In this document: positions 42,911 through 51,270 of the stretch, piece by piece
How the letters are laid out: each line of letters opens with the position of its first letter
How positions within the stretch are numbered: the stretch's first letter is position 1
Assembly: GCA_944387205.1 (NCBI GenBank)
Contig: CALXDZ010000081.1
Coordinates: 1 to 55,315 of the forward strand
From: an uncultured Oscillospiraceae bacterium
GTDB taxonomy: Bacteria; Bacillota; Clostridia; Oscillospirales; Oscillospiraceae
Direction of reading: 5' to 3'
Length of the DNA stretch: 55,315 nucleotides
Position numbers and translations under genes: made by a program
The notes under the pieces: model-generated
The model's database searches: none
The model's input: only the letters and a program-made list of their open reading frames with translations
What the model was told of the DNA's origin: nothing

Positions 42911-42962
42911 ATTATAGCATAACCAGGTAACTATTGCAATCAGCAAAAAAAACGCTTATGCT
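42911..42962. promoter_or_regulatory. back-to-back promoters sharing one palindromic -35 box
   Basis: TTGCAA at 42934-42939 reads the same on both strands. On the minus strand it is 17 bases from TATAAT (42911-42916), serving the lipid kinase; on the plus strand it is 17 bases from TATGCT (42957-42962), serving the permease gene. RNA polymerase could use only one direction at a time. Confidence 0.6.
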
Positions 42963-43017
42963 AAAAGACGAAAGAAAACTGCGGGCCGTTTCGGCCCTGA
43001 ATTCAGAGGGTACAGGT

Positions 43018-44259
43018 ATGAAACGCAACGGAATTTACTTCAAGTGGGGGCTGACGGCTTTTTGCACCGTCTGCGCCATTTTGCTGGTATATGACACCTT
43101 TTTTGCCGCCGGCGCCAGTTTTGCCGGGCGGCTGATGGTCATTCTGGCGCCGGTGCTTTACGGCGCCTTCATCGCCTATTTGCTGGCGCCGGTGGTGGAC
43201 TTTTTCGAGCGTACGCTGCTGGAACCCATCACCCAACGGATCCCGTTCAAGGGCCGGGGCCGGGGGCTGCTGTGCCGGACGGTGAGTTTGATTCTGACCT
43301 TCCTGGTGGTGTTCATTCTGTTTTATGTGCTGCTGTCCATTTTGCTGCCCGAGCTCTATAAAAGCGTGGTGCAGCTGGTGAACAACGCGGAGAGCTATTA
43401 TAACACCATCTACCACTGGATCAATGATCTGTTGGAAAAGAATCCGGATGTGGAGGCTTGGGTCACTGCCCAGCTGGACACCTCCTACCAGAACCTGCTC
43501 AGCTGGCTGTCCAGCAAGGTGGTTCCCCAGGTCCAGACGCTGCTTTCCGCCGCTGCCGGCGGGGTGATGGAGGTGCTGAACTTCCTGAAGGACATGGTGG
43601 TGGGCCTCATTGTGTCGGTGTATCTGCTGGCCACCAAGGAGCGCTGCGCCGCCTCCTGCCGCCGGCTGCTCTATAGCCTTATGGTGGAGGATCGGGCCCG
43701 CTGGACCCTTCGGGGTATCGCCAAGATCGACTCCATCTTCAGCGGCTTCGTCCGGGGCAAGCTGCTGGACTCCCTCATCATCGGTATTTTGTGCTTCGTG
43801 TGCAGCTCGCTACTGCGCTTCCCCTATACGCCGCTGGTTTCTGTGGTGGTGGGTGTTACCAATATCATCCCCTTCTTCGGCCCCTTCCTGGGCGCCATCC
43901 CCAGCGCCTTTTTGATTTTGCTGGTGAGCCCCAAGCAGTGTCTTATTTTCATCGTCTTTGTCCTTATCCTCCAGCAGCTGGATGGCAACGTTATCGGCCC
44001 CAAGATCCTGGGCGGCTCCACGGGCATCTCCAGCTTCTGGGTCATCGTGGCTATCCTGGTGGGCGGCGGACTGTTCGGTCTGCCGGGCATGTTCTTCGGC
44101 GTGCCCTGCTTTGCCTGCTGCTATACCGCCGTCAATTACTTTGCCGAGAGGCGGCTGCGGAGTCGGGGGATGCCCACGGACATGGCCGCATACAGCGGCA
44201 GTGAGGTCCGCCGCGGGCCTGGGTCGGAGCAGACAGGGCCGCCCCAGGAGAAGAAATAA
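43018..44259 (+). CDS. AI-2E family permease
   Basis: 413 residues with about eight membrane helices in the PF01594 arrangement: two N-terminal helices (GLTAFCTVCAILLVY and LMVILAPVLYGAFIAYLL), a long periplasmic-type amphipathic region, and the conserved GVTNIIPFFGPFLGAIP and LQQLDGNVIGPKILG. Members export AI-2-like molecules or exchange sodium and protons; most are uncharacterised. The ATG at 43018 is preferred because the 28 residues before it are polar and unlike the family; its ribosome site is weak. The C-terminus has a short polar tail. Confidence 0.88.
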   Translation: MKRNGIYFKWGLTAFCTVCAILLVYDTFFAAGASFAGRLMVILAPVLYGAFIAYLLAPVVDFFERTLLEPITQRIPFKGRGRGLLCRTVSLILTFLVVFILFYVLLSILLPELYKSVVQLVNNAESYYNTIYHWINDLLEKNPDVEAWVTAQLDTSYQNLLSWLSSKVVPQVQTLLSAAAGGVMEVLNFLKDMVVGLIVSVYLLATKERCAASCRRLLYSLMVEDRARWTLRGIAKIDSIFSGFVRGKLLDSLIIGILCFVCSSLLRFPYTPLVSVVVGVTNIIPFFGPFLGAIPSAFLILLVSPKQCLIFIVFVLILQQLDGNVIGPKILGGSTGISSFWVIVAILVGGGLFGLPGMFFGVPCFACCYTAVNYFAERRLRSRGMPTDMAAYSGSEVRRGPGSEQTGPPQEKK

Positions 44260-44287
44260 GCTCCTTTCTGACAAGTTCTCGAAAGGC

Positions 44288-44319
44288 AAAGGCGCTCTGC
44301 TGGAGGCAGGGCGCCTTTT
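44288..44319 (+). terminator. terminator of the AI-2E permease gene
   Basis: AAAGGCGC (44288-44295) pairs with GCGCCTTT from 44311, extended by CTGC/GCAG inside, and ends in a T-run. Confidence 0.8.
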
Positions 44320-44351
44320 CTCCCTTTTTCCCGCTTTTGTGAAAAAGAGGG

Positions 44352-44380
44352 TTGCATTTTGCGGGGGAGTGGTGTACAAT
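44352..44380 (+). promoter_or_regulatory. promoter of the Opp/Dpp operon
   Basis: TTGCAT (44352-44357) and TACAAT (44375-44380) are 17 bases apart, about 110 bases before the first ATG. Confidence 0.6.
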
Positions 44381-44489
44381 ACACCCGCGTTAGAAAAATA
44401 ACAATCTCTGACGCCACAAGTGAATAGCGTAGAGTACGCGAAATCTGTGAAAAACACCGACCCGGGATCGGGCGGCGAAAGGAGAACAC

Positions 44490-46055
44490 ATGATGAGAAG
44501 CAAGCGCATTTTGGCTCTTCTTCTCTCGATGGTCCTTCTGAGCACTGCACTCAGCGGCTGCGGAGGCGGTAGCACAGGCACGGATTCGGGAGAAGGCAAT
44601 TCTGTGACAGAGGGCGGCTCTACCGGCGAGCCTGTCCAGGGTGGAGAGATCACCGTGGGCATCGCTCAGGACCTGGACAACAGTCTTGACCCCCACCTAG
44701 CGGTAGCGGCAGGAACTAAAGAGGTCATGTTCAACGTGTTTGAGGGCTTGGTCAAGCCCAATGCCGACGGTGAACTTATTCCCGCAGTTGCTGAACGCTA
44801 TGAGGTTTCCGAGGACAAAACGCAGTATACCTTCACCCTGCGTGACGGTATCACGTTCCACAACGGAGACGCAGTGACTGTGGAAGATATCGTATATTCC
44901 ATCAATCGCTGCGCCGACGACTCGGAGGGAACCCCTCTGGTGCCGGCGCTTTCTGCTGTTCAGACGGTAGAGGCCACTGATGAAAAGACCGTGGTGGTCA
45001 CCATCGACGCCCCCAACAATGAGTTCCTGTCCTATATGACCCTGGCCATTTTGCCGGAGGACTATACGGAGCAAGACACCGCCCCTGTGGGCACCGGCCC
45101 CTTCAAGTTCGTCTCCCGCAGCCCCCAGCAGAACATTGTGCTGGAGCGCTATGAGGGCTACTGGGGCACCCCTGCCTATCTGGACAAGGTCACCTTCCAG
45201 ATCGTGGAGAATCCCGACGCCCTGGTCATGTCCCTCCAGTCCGGCGCTCTGGACCTGGTGGCCCACCTGACCTACAACCAGACCACCCAGCTGGGAGACG
45301 ACTTCAACATCGTGGACGGCCCCATGAACCTGGTCCAGGCTATCTACCTGAACAACAAGGTGGCGCCTTTTGACAACGAGACCGTCCGTCAGGCCCTGTG
45401 CTATGCCATCGACATCCAGCAGATCATGGATCTGACTGCCGGCGGCAGCGGCTATCCCGTGGGCTCCAGCATGTATCCCGCCTTCCAGAAGTATTTTGAC
45501 GACAGCCTCACCAACTATTATAGCTACGACCCGGCGAAGGCCAAGGAACTGCTGGCCCAGGCCGGCTATGCCGATGGCTTTGATATGACCATCACCGTGC
45601 CGTCCAACTACCAGCCCCATCTGGACGCTGCCCAGGTGGTGGAGCAGCAGCTGGAGGCTGTGGGCATCAACGTCACCATTCAGCCGGTGACCTGGACCTC
45701 CTGGCTCAACGATACCTATATCGGCCGTGACTTCCAGGCAACGCTGGTGGGCGTGGACGCCTCCTATCTCACCGCCCGGGCCATGCTGGAGCGGTTTACC
45801 TCCACTGCGGATGACAACTTTATCAATTACAACAACGCTGAGTATGACCAGCTGTTCCAGCAGGCCATCACCAGCACCGACGACGAGACCCAGACGGAGC
45901 TCTATAAGCAGATGGAGCGGGTGCTGACCGAGACTGCCGCCAACGTCTACCTCCAGGATCTGGCCAACTTCGTGGCCATGAACAAGGACCTGGGCGGCCT
46001 GGAGTTCTACCCCGTGTACGTGCTGGATCTGTCCACCGTATACTACACCGCTTAA
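44490..46055 (+). CDS. peptide/nickel-type ABC transporter substrate-binding lipoprotein
   Basis: 521 residues of the SBP_bac_5 family. A signal peptide ends in lipobox ALSGC (C24), followed by a Gly/Ser/Thr-rich tether, then GGEITVGIAQDLDNSLDPH, YTFTLRDGITFHNGDAVT and AIDIQQIMDLTAGGSGYPVG. It captures oligopeptides or another solute outside the membrane for the four genes that follow. AAAGGAG precedes tandem ATGs at 44490 and 44493. Confidence 0.92.
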   Translation: MMRSKRILALLLSMVLLSTALSGCGGGSTGTDSGEGNSVTEGGSTGEPVQGGEITVGIAQDLDNSLDPHLAVAAGTKEVMFNVFEGLVKPNADGELIPAVAERYEVSEDKTQYTFTLRDGITFHNGDAVTVEDIVYSINRCADDSEGTPLVPALSAVQTVEATDEKTVVVTIDAPNNEFLSYMTLAILPEDYTEQDTAPVGTGPFKFVSRSPQQNIVLERYEGYWGTPAYLDKVTFQIVENPDALVMSLQSGALDLVAHLTYNQTTQLGDDFNIVDGPMNLVQAIYLNNKVAPFDNETVRQALCYAIDIQQIMDLTAGGSGYPVGSSMYPAFQKYFDDSLTNYYSYDPAKAKELLAQAGYADGFDMTITVPSNYQPHLDAAQVVEQQLEAVGINVTIQPVTWTSWLNDTYIGRDFQATLVGVDASYLTARAMLERFTSTADDNFINYNNAEYDQLFQQAITSTDDETQTELYKQMERVLTETAANVYLQDLANFVAMNKDLGGLEFYPVYVLDLSTVYYTA

Positions 46056-46135
46056 AGACACTGACCACCTCCGGCTCAGCCGGAGGCGGTGCCCGGAAGG
46101 CGTGACCTCCGGTAAACACAAGGGAGATGATGACC

Positions 46136-47083
46136 ATGAAGCAGGCTTTAAAAAAGCTGGGAGCCTTCCTCCTGACTATGGTCATCGTCTCCTTTGTGAC
46201 GTTTTTGGCCTTTCAGCTCATTCCCGGCGACCCGGTGACCCATATGCTGGGCACCTCCTACACCCCCGAGCGGGCGGATGCTCTGCGGGAGCAGCTGGGT
46301 TTGAAAGGGCCGCTGCTGGTGCGGTATTGGGATTGGCTCCGGGGCTTTGTCACCGGCGCCATGGGTACCTCTTACAGCTATAACCTGCCAGTAAGCCAGC
46401 TGGTGGGGGAGAAGGTGGGCAACACCCTGGCCCTCAATGCGCTGACCTTTGTGCTCATCGTGGCGCTGTCGCTGCCTATCGGCCTGTTTACCGTCCGCCG
46501 TCACGGCGGCGCTGCGGACCGGTGCCTGACGGTGGTCAACCAGGTCATCATGGCCGTGCCCCCTTTCTTCACCGGCATTTTGTTCACCTGGCTCTTCAGC
46601 GTGGTGCTCAGCTGGCTGCCGGGCAAGTTCATCGAATTCTCCGAGGACCCTGTGGGCTATTGGCAATGCCTCTTTTTCCCGGCTCTGGCCCTGGCCCTGC
46701 CCCGGATCGCCATGACGGTGCGGATGCTCCGCAGCACGCTCCTGGAGGAGCTACACCGGGACTATGTGCGCACCGCCATCAGCCGGGGCAATGACAGCCG
46801 CGCGGCCCTCTACCGTCACGCCCTGAAAAACGCCCTGCCCCCGGTGGTCACCTTCCTGGCCCAGACCATGGCTGAGATCGTGGCCAGCAGCATCGTGGTG
46901 GAGCAGGTGTTCTCCATCCCGGGCTTGGGGCGTCTGCTGCTGGCTTCCATTAACTCCAGCGACTGGCCGGTGGTCCAGGCCATCGTGGTGCTGCTGGCCC
47001 TGTGGGTCATGCTGGCGGGCACGGTGGCGGATCTCATCAACCAGCGCATCGATCCCCGTCTGCGGCTTGGGGGTGCGAAATGA
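46136..47083 (+). CDS. Opp/Dpp-type ABC permease B
   Basis: 315 residues with six membrane helices, the N-terminal FQLIPGDPVTHMLG typical of DppB/OppB and the cytoplasmic EAA-like loop RTAISRGNDSRAALYRHALKNALPP split over two helices. The ATG at 46136 is 9 bases from GGAG; three earlier in-frame ATGs are too close to it. Its stop overlaps the next start (ATGA). Confidence 0.93.
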   Translation: MKQALKKLGAFLLTMVIVSFVTFLAFQLIPGDPVTHMLGTSYTPERADALREQLGLKGPLLVRYWDWLRGFVTGAMGTSYSYNLPVSQLVGEKVGNTLALNALTFVLIVALSLPIGLFTVRRHGGAADRCLTVVNQVIMAVPPFFTGILFTWLFSVVLSWLPGKFIEFSEDPVGYWQCLFFPALALALPRIAMTVRMLRSTLLEELHRDYVRTAISRGNDSRAALYRHALKNALPPVVTFLAQTMAEIVASSIVVEQVFSIPGLGRLLLASINSSDWPVVQAIVVLLALWVMLAGTVADLINQRIDPRLRLGGAK

Positions 47084-47916
47084 AAAAGAAAACTGTGCTC
47101 CGCCGCAAGAGCGACGGGTATCTGCGCCTGGGCCTTGCCATCACCGGCATCCTGACGGCCCTGATTCTGGTGGGCTGCTTCTGGACGCCCTATGACCCCA
47201 ACGCCCTGAGTTCCGGGGCGCCCTTTACGCCTCCCTGCCTGAGTCACCTCTTCGGCACGGACCACTTCGGCCGGGACATCTTCAGCCGGGTCCTCAAGGG
47301 CGGAGGCACCACGCTGCTGGTGGCGGTGTCCACCGTGGCCATCGGCGGCATCGCGGGCACCCTCATCGGCGCCCTCACCGGCTACTTCGGCGGCATCGTG
47401 GACGAGGGGCTCATGCGCCTCAACGACGCCATGACCGCTTTCCCCAGCATCTTGCTGGCCCTGGTGCTCATCAGCCTTCTGGGCTATGGCAAGAGCAACC
47501 TGATTTTAGCTCTGGGCCTGGTGTTCATCCCCAGCTTTGCCCGGGTGTCCCGGGGAGCCTTTGCCTCCTGCCGGGACAAGAACTATATCCAAAGCGCCCG
47601 GCTCATGGGCGCCAGCCCCGGCCGCATCCTGCTGGTGCATATCCTGCCCAACACGGCGCCGGTGCTGCTGCCTGCCGTCACCATCGGCTTCAACAACGCC
47701 GTCCTGGCGGAGGCCTCCATGAGCTATCTGAGCATCGGTGTCCAGCCCCCCGACGCCTCCCTGGGCTATATGCTCTCGGAGTCCCAGGGATACCTGGCCT
47801 CCGCGCCCTGGTACGCCCTGTGTACCGGCGGCTTCATCGTGCTGCTGATTTTGGGTGTGGGGCTCATCGGCGAGGGGCTTCAGCGGCGCCAGCGGGAGAG
47901 CGGCAGCCGCCGCTGA
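47080..47916 (+). CDS. Opp/Dpp-type ABC permease C
   Basis: 278 residues: cytoplasmic N-terminus, LFGTDHFGRDIFSRV (the OppC signature), GLMRLNDAMTAFPSILLAL, and the EAA loop SARLMGASPGRILLVHILPN. The ATG lies in a 4-base overlap with permease B; a frame extending back to 47002 has no ribosome site. Confidence 0.93.
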   Translation: MKKKTVLRRKSDGYLRLGLAITGILTALILVGCFWTPYDPNALSSGAPFTPPCLSHLFGTDHFGRDIFSRVLKGGGTTLLVAVSTVAIGGIAGTLIGALTGYFGGIVDEGLMRLNDAMTAFPSILLALVLISLLGYGKSNLILALGLVFIPSFARVSRGAFASCRDKNYIQSARLMGASPGRILLVHILPNTAPVLLPAVTIGFNNAVLAEASMSYLSIGVQPPDASLGYMLSESQGYLASAPWYALCTGGFIVLLILGVGLIGEGLQRRQRESGSRR

Positions 47917-47964
47917 GTTTTCTCTTAGAATTGCCTGCCCCAGGCGAAGAAAGGAGCGGGAGCC

Positions 47965-48750
47965 ATGCTGGAAGTGCGGGACCTGCATGTAAAATTCCAT
48001 AGCCGCCAGCGCCAGGCCGTGGGCGGCGTCAGCTTTTCCATCGCCGATGGAGAGATCCTGGGTTTGGTGGGGGAGTCCGGCTCCGGCAAGAGCGTCACCG
48101 CGCTGACAGTGGCGGGCCTTCTGGACCGTGAGAAGGCGGAGTGCTCCGGGTCAGTGCTGCTGGACGGGGTGGACCTGCTCAAGCTCCAGGAGCCGGAGCT
48201 GCGGCAGCTGCGGGGCAAGCGCATCGGCGTGGTGTTCCAGGAGCCCCAGACCTGCATGGACCCCCTGATGAAGGTGGGCCGGCAGGTGGAGGAGGCCCTG
48301 GCCATCCATACCAACACCTCCCGGGAGGAGCGCCGTCGCCTGGCCATCCAGGCCCTGACGGATGTGGAGCTGCCGGACCCGGAGACGGTCTATGACAAGT
48401 ATCCCCACGAGCTCTCCGGCGGCCAACTCCAGCGAGCCATGATCGCCGCGGCCATTTTGACCCGTCCGGCGCTGCTGCTGCTGGATGAGCCCACCACCGC
48501 CCTGGACGTGACCGTCCAGGCCCAGATCCTGGAGCTGCTGAAAAAGCTCAACCGGGAGCACGGCATCTCCATGCTGTTCATTTCCCATAATCTATATGTA
48601 GTGAAGAAGCTGTGCCGCCGGGTGGCGGTGATGCAGAGGGGGCTTCTGGTGGAGGAGGGGGACACCCAGGAGGTCTTTTACCACCCCCAGCACCCTTATA
48701 CCCAACGGCTCATCGCCGCCATCCCCACCCGGCAGCGGCCCAAGCCCTGA
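47965..48750 (+). CDS. Opp/Dpp-type ABC ATP-binding protein D
   Basis: 261 residues with Walker [11 protein letters not shown] loop [12 protein letters not shown], signature [12 protein letters not shown] and Walker [12 protein letters not shown]. The C-terminal peptide-family extension is short, and the cysteines that form an iron-sulfur cluster in some DppD proteins are not evident. It pairs with the next gene as a heterodimeric motor. Confidence 0.93.
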   Translation: MLEVRDLHVKFHSRQRQAVGGVSFSIADGEILGLVGESGSGKSVTALTVAGLLDREKAECSGSVLLDGVDLLKLQEPELRQLRGKRIGVVFQEPQTCMDPLMKVGRQVEEALAIHTNTSREERRRLAIQALTDVELPDPETVYDKYPHELSGGQLQRAMIAAAILTRPALLLLDEPTTALDVTVQAQILELLKKLNREHGISMLFISHNLYVVKKLCRRVAVMQRGLLVEEGDTQEVFYHPQHPYTQRLIAAIPTRQRPKP

Positions 48751-48784
48751 AGGGAGTTCGGCGGAAGGAAAGGAGGAAGCGTCT

Positions 48785-49507
48785 ATGGAAGAAGCACTGG
48801 CCCTGGAGGTGCGCCATGTCTCCAGCAGCTATCGCCGGCGGGGGCGGGCCCAGCAGGAGGTGCTCCACGACGTGTCCTTTACCGTGGGCCAGGGGGAGAT
48901 CCTGGGGCTGGTGGGGGAGTCGGGCTCCGGTAAGTCCACCCTGGCCAAGGTGATCTTGGGCATGGTGCGTCCCGACGCCGGGGAGGTCATCCACCACACC
49001 AAGCGCCCCCAGATGATCTTTCAGGACCCTTACAGCTCCTTGAATCCCGCCTACTCGGTGGAGTGGAGCCTGGAGGAGCCCCTGCGCATCTACGGCAAAT
49101 ATGACCGGGCGGAGCGCAAGCGCCGGGTCCGGGACATTCTGGAGCGGGTGGAGCTGCCGGAGGAGTGCCTGAAAGCTCGGCCCTCGGAGCTCTCCGGCGG
49201 CCAGCGCCAGCGGGTGTCCATCGCCGTGGCCCTGATCCAGCGGCCTCAGTTCCTCATCGCCGACGAGCCGGTCAGCGCCCTGGATGTGACCATTCAGGCC
49301 CAGATCCTGGAGCTGCTGAAAAAGCTCAACCGGGAGCTGGGACTGAGCTATCTGTTCATCTCTCACGACCTGAACGTGGTCTATCAGCTCTGTCACCGGG
49401 TGCTGGTGATGGAGAAGGGCGTCATCGTGGAGCAGGGCGGTGTGGAGGAGATCTACGACCACCCCCAGCATCCCTATACCAAACAGCTGCTGGCGGCAGC
49501 GGAATAA
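48785..49507 (+). CDS. Opp/Dpp-type ABC ATP-binding protein F
   Basis: 240 residues with [38 protein letters not shown] and [11 protein letters not shown], all intact. It completes a five-gene importer. The C-terminal extension typical of OppF is truncated, giving a compact form. GGAGG precedes the ATG. Confidence 0.93.
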   Translation: MEEALALEVRHVSSSYRRRGRAQQEVLHDVSFTVGQGEILGLVGESGSGKSTLAKVILGMVRPDAGEVIHHTKRPQMIFQDPYSSLNPAYSVEWSLEEPLRIYGKYDRAERKRRVRDILERVELPEECLKARPSELSGGQRQRVSIAVALIQRPQFLIADEPVSALDVTIQAQILELLKKLNRELGLSYLFISHDLNVVYQLCHRVLVMEKGVIVEQGGVEEIYDHPQHPYTKQLLAAAE

Positions 49508-49517
49508 AAGCGCATGG

Positions 49518-49552
49518 AAAAGCGGTTCGGGAACCTATCCCGAACCGCTTTT
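49518..49552. terminator. bidirectional terminator after the Opp operon
   Basis: A 14-base stem (49518-49531 with 49539-49552) around AACCTAT with A- and T-runs at the ends. It overlaps the last codons of the convergent TauE/SafE-like gene, so the two units share it. Confidence 0.9.
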
Positions 49553-49927
49553 TTTCTCTTTTTGCGGGAGGAAGCTGCGCACCAGAGTGGAGGCTCCGGT
49601 GTAGAGCAGGAAGAGGGCAAAGGGCTTTTTCAGCACCGCCGGGTCCACAAAGGTGGCGATCCAGGCCCCTGCGGCGGCTGCCGCCGCCCCCCAGGGGGCC
49701 GCCTGGCGCACTGTGGGACGATCCAGAAAGCCATTTTTCCGGTGGACGAACAGGGCCGCCGCCGCGGTGGGCAGAAAGAAGAGCAGATTGATGCCCTGGG
49801 CCGTCCGCTGGTCCACCCCCAGCACCAGAGTCATCACCAGCAGCAGCAAGGTCCCGCCGCCTACGCCCCAGGCGGACACCATGCCGGTGAGGGCACCGCA
49901 CAGCAGGGGGATGAGCCATTCCTTCAC
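49535..49927 (-). CDS. TauE/SafE-family membrane protein, half-size, second of a pair
   Basis: 130 residues with about four membrane helices: LIPLLCGALTGMVSAWGVGGGTLLLLVMTLV and DQRTAQGINLLFFLPTAAAAL are typical TauE/SafE repeat motifs. It starts at a GTG overlapping the upstream gene stop by 4 bases; a longer open frame through that gene is an artefact. Full TauE proteins have about eight helices, so this and its partner probably form one transporter of sulfite, sulfonate or another anion. Confidence 0.78.
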   Translation of the reverse strand: MKEWLIPLLCGALTGMVSAWGVGGGTLLLLVMTLVLGVDQRTAQGINLLFFLPTAAAALFVHRKNGFLDRPTVRQAAPWGAAAAAAGAWIATFVDPAVLKKPFALFLLYTGASTLVRSFLPQKEKKSGSG

Positions 49928-50277
49928 AGCAGATACCTCACGCCGCCGTAGAGCACGAAGGCGGCAAAGAGCCGCCGCAGCCATAGAGTGCTCACCTTTC
50001 CGTAGGTCTTTCCCCCCAAAATGCCTCCCAAAGCGCCGCCCACCAGGTAGGGCGCCGCAGCGGCCAGGGGGACGCTGCCCCGGAAAAGGTATACCGCCGC
50101 GGACACGGCGCACACCGGCAAAATCACCGCCACGGAGGTAGCGAAGAGCTGCCGGTCCTTCAATCGACCCTGGCGGGAGAGCACCGGTATCAGTACCATG
50201 CCGCCGCCCCCGCCGAACAGGCCGTTCACCAGTCCGGCTCCGGCGCCGGCCAGACGAGTGCTCCACTGTGCCTGCAT
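49924..50277 (-). CDS. TauE/SafE-family membrane protein, half-size, first of a pair
   Basis: 117 residues with about four helices and AGLVNGLFGGGGGMVLIPVL, RQLFATSVAVILP and YLVGGALGGILGGK. I start it at the ATG at 50275-50277, where the TauE motif begins; the reading frame extends upstream but loses similarity. It represents one repeat of the duplicated fold and is translationally coupled to the other half. Confidence 0.78.
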   Translation of the reverse strand: MQAQWSTRLAGAGAGLVNGLFGGGGGMVLIPVLSRQGRLKDRQLFATSVAVILPVCAVSAAVYLFRGSVPLAAAAPYLVGGALGGILGGKTYGKVSTLWLRRLFAAFVLYGGVRYLL

Positions 50278-50312
50278 GGTTCCTGCCCCCTTTTCCGCGT
50301 ATGTAAAGGGCC

Positions 50313-50355
50313 GGACCCTGTCAAAGGGGCTCCAAGAGCCCTTCTGACAGAGTCC
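50313..50355 (-). other. long imperfect hairpin between DUF1540 and TauE-like genes
   Basis: GGAC-CTGTCA pairs with TGACAG-GTCC around an inner GGGCTC/GAGCCC stem. There is no T-tract, so its role is unclear; a leader or processing element is possible. Confidence 0.35.
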
Positions 50356-50419
50356 GCGGCAGAGCGGTGGGATCACCGGCCTGTGATGCCCTTGTGCCGG
50401 GGGAGGTTTTCCCGGCCTC

Positions 50420-50596
50420 TTACTTCAGCTTGAAGCTCTCGCAGTCGGTGCACTCCACCTTGGTGGGGTTGGTCTCATGGGTGCCCACCTGGATGGAGGA
50501 CAGGCCGCAGTACTGGGAATCCTGGCAGTGATGGGCGCAGTTGCTGACGGTGCACTTGATGCTTTGGTTGGGGGTGCAGTTGCAATCCTTATTCAT
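50420..50596 (-). CDS. DUF1540 small cysteine-rich protein
   Basis: 58 residues with eight cysteines arranged in CNC, KCTVSNCAHHC, QYCG and ECTDCESF, the DUF1540 pattern found in many spore-forming and anaerobic Firmicutes. Metal binding is likely; the function is unknown. AGGAGG lies before the ATG. A longer frame that starts upstream is not supported. Confidence 0.88.
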   Translation of the reverse strand: MNKDCNCTPNQSIKCTVSNCAHHCQDSQYCGLSSIQVGTHETNPTKVECTDCESFKLK

Positions 50597-50682
50597 ATCG
50601 TGATATCCTCCTGGTGAAAATCTTTGGCTTTCGCCGCAGATAGTTTGTGCCGCCAACAGGAGAATATGCAAAAAACGTGCGA

Positions 50683-51156
50683 TCAGGACGGACTGTCCTC
50701 GCTGTCCTGATCCCGGAAACAGGCGGCGCTGCGGATCTCTTCCGTGATCAGGCAGGTGCACACGCTGATCAGGACTGCCAGCAAAATGACGCCGCCGTAC
50801 AGAGGATAAAGAAAACTCTCCCGGGTGCCGCCGCCCACGATGGGCCGAAGCAGCAGTGTCCATATACCGCCGCCAAACGTCATGAACAAGCTAAATACTA
50901 CCAGTACAGCCAGGACGATTTTTCCTGATACAGGGCGGGGGCCGCGCTTTTTGCGGCTGGCGGGATAGAGAAGGCCGTTGGGGTCTGTGTCCAGGACAGC
51001 GCTCAGGGTTATCAGGGTCTCCAGATCGGGGTAAAACTTGTCGGTCTCCCAGCCGGAGACCGCCTGGCGGGTAACATGGAGCTGTTCTGCCAGTTGCAGC
51101 TGAGAGAGGCCTTTTTTTCTGCGCAGACGGCGGATATTTTCGCTGATGTCGCTCAT
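50683..51156 (-). CDS. XRE-family regulator with C-terminal membrane helices
   Basis: 157 residues. An N-terminal helix-turn-helix (IRRLRRKKGLSQLQLAEQLHVTRQAVSGWE) is followed by a basic linker and two hydrophobic segments (IVLAVLVVFSLFMTFGG and YGGVILLAVLISVCTCLI). Membrane-tied XRE proteins of this form are common in Firmicutes; their signals are unknown. I prefer the ATG at 51154-51156, 5-6 bases after GAGG. Its target could be DUF1540 or itself. Confidence 0.85.
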   Translation of the reverse strand: MSDISENIRRLRRKKGLSQLQLAEQLHVTRQAVSGWETDKFYPDLETLITLSAVLDTDPNGLLYPASRKKRGPRPVSGKIVLAVLVVFSLFMTFGGGIWTLLLRPIVGGGTRESFLYPLYGGVILLAVLISVCTCLITEEIRSAACFRDQDSEDSPS

Positions 51157-51181
51157 ACCATCCTCATCTCCTATCACAGAT

Positions 51182-51210
51182 ATCCTACCATGACCGGGTC
51201 AGACAGACAA
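51182..51210 (-). promoter_or_regulatory. promoter of the XRE regulator gene
   Basis: Minus strand TTGTCT (51205-51210) and TAGGAT (51182-51187) are 17 bases apart and 25 bases before the start. Confidence 0.5.
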
Positions 51211-51230
51211 GCAAGCACGACTTGCACGGC

Positions 51231-51264
51231 AAAAAACAGCGGCGGCGCAGATGCGCTGCCGCTG
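51231..51264 (-). terminator. terminator of mgtE
   Basis: CAGCGGC and GCGCA pair with TGCGC and GCCGCTG, with one mismatch, and the minus strand then runs TTTTTT, 7 bases after the mgtE stop. Confidence 0.85.
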
Positions 51265-51270
51265 AAAAAT

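Noticed and set aside
49535-50266. A single 243-codon TauE-like open frame
   Set aside because: Its N-terminal half is in a frame shifted against the real first half-gene and is Arg/Gly-rich. The true start is a GTG at 49925-49927.
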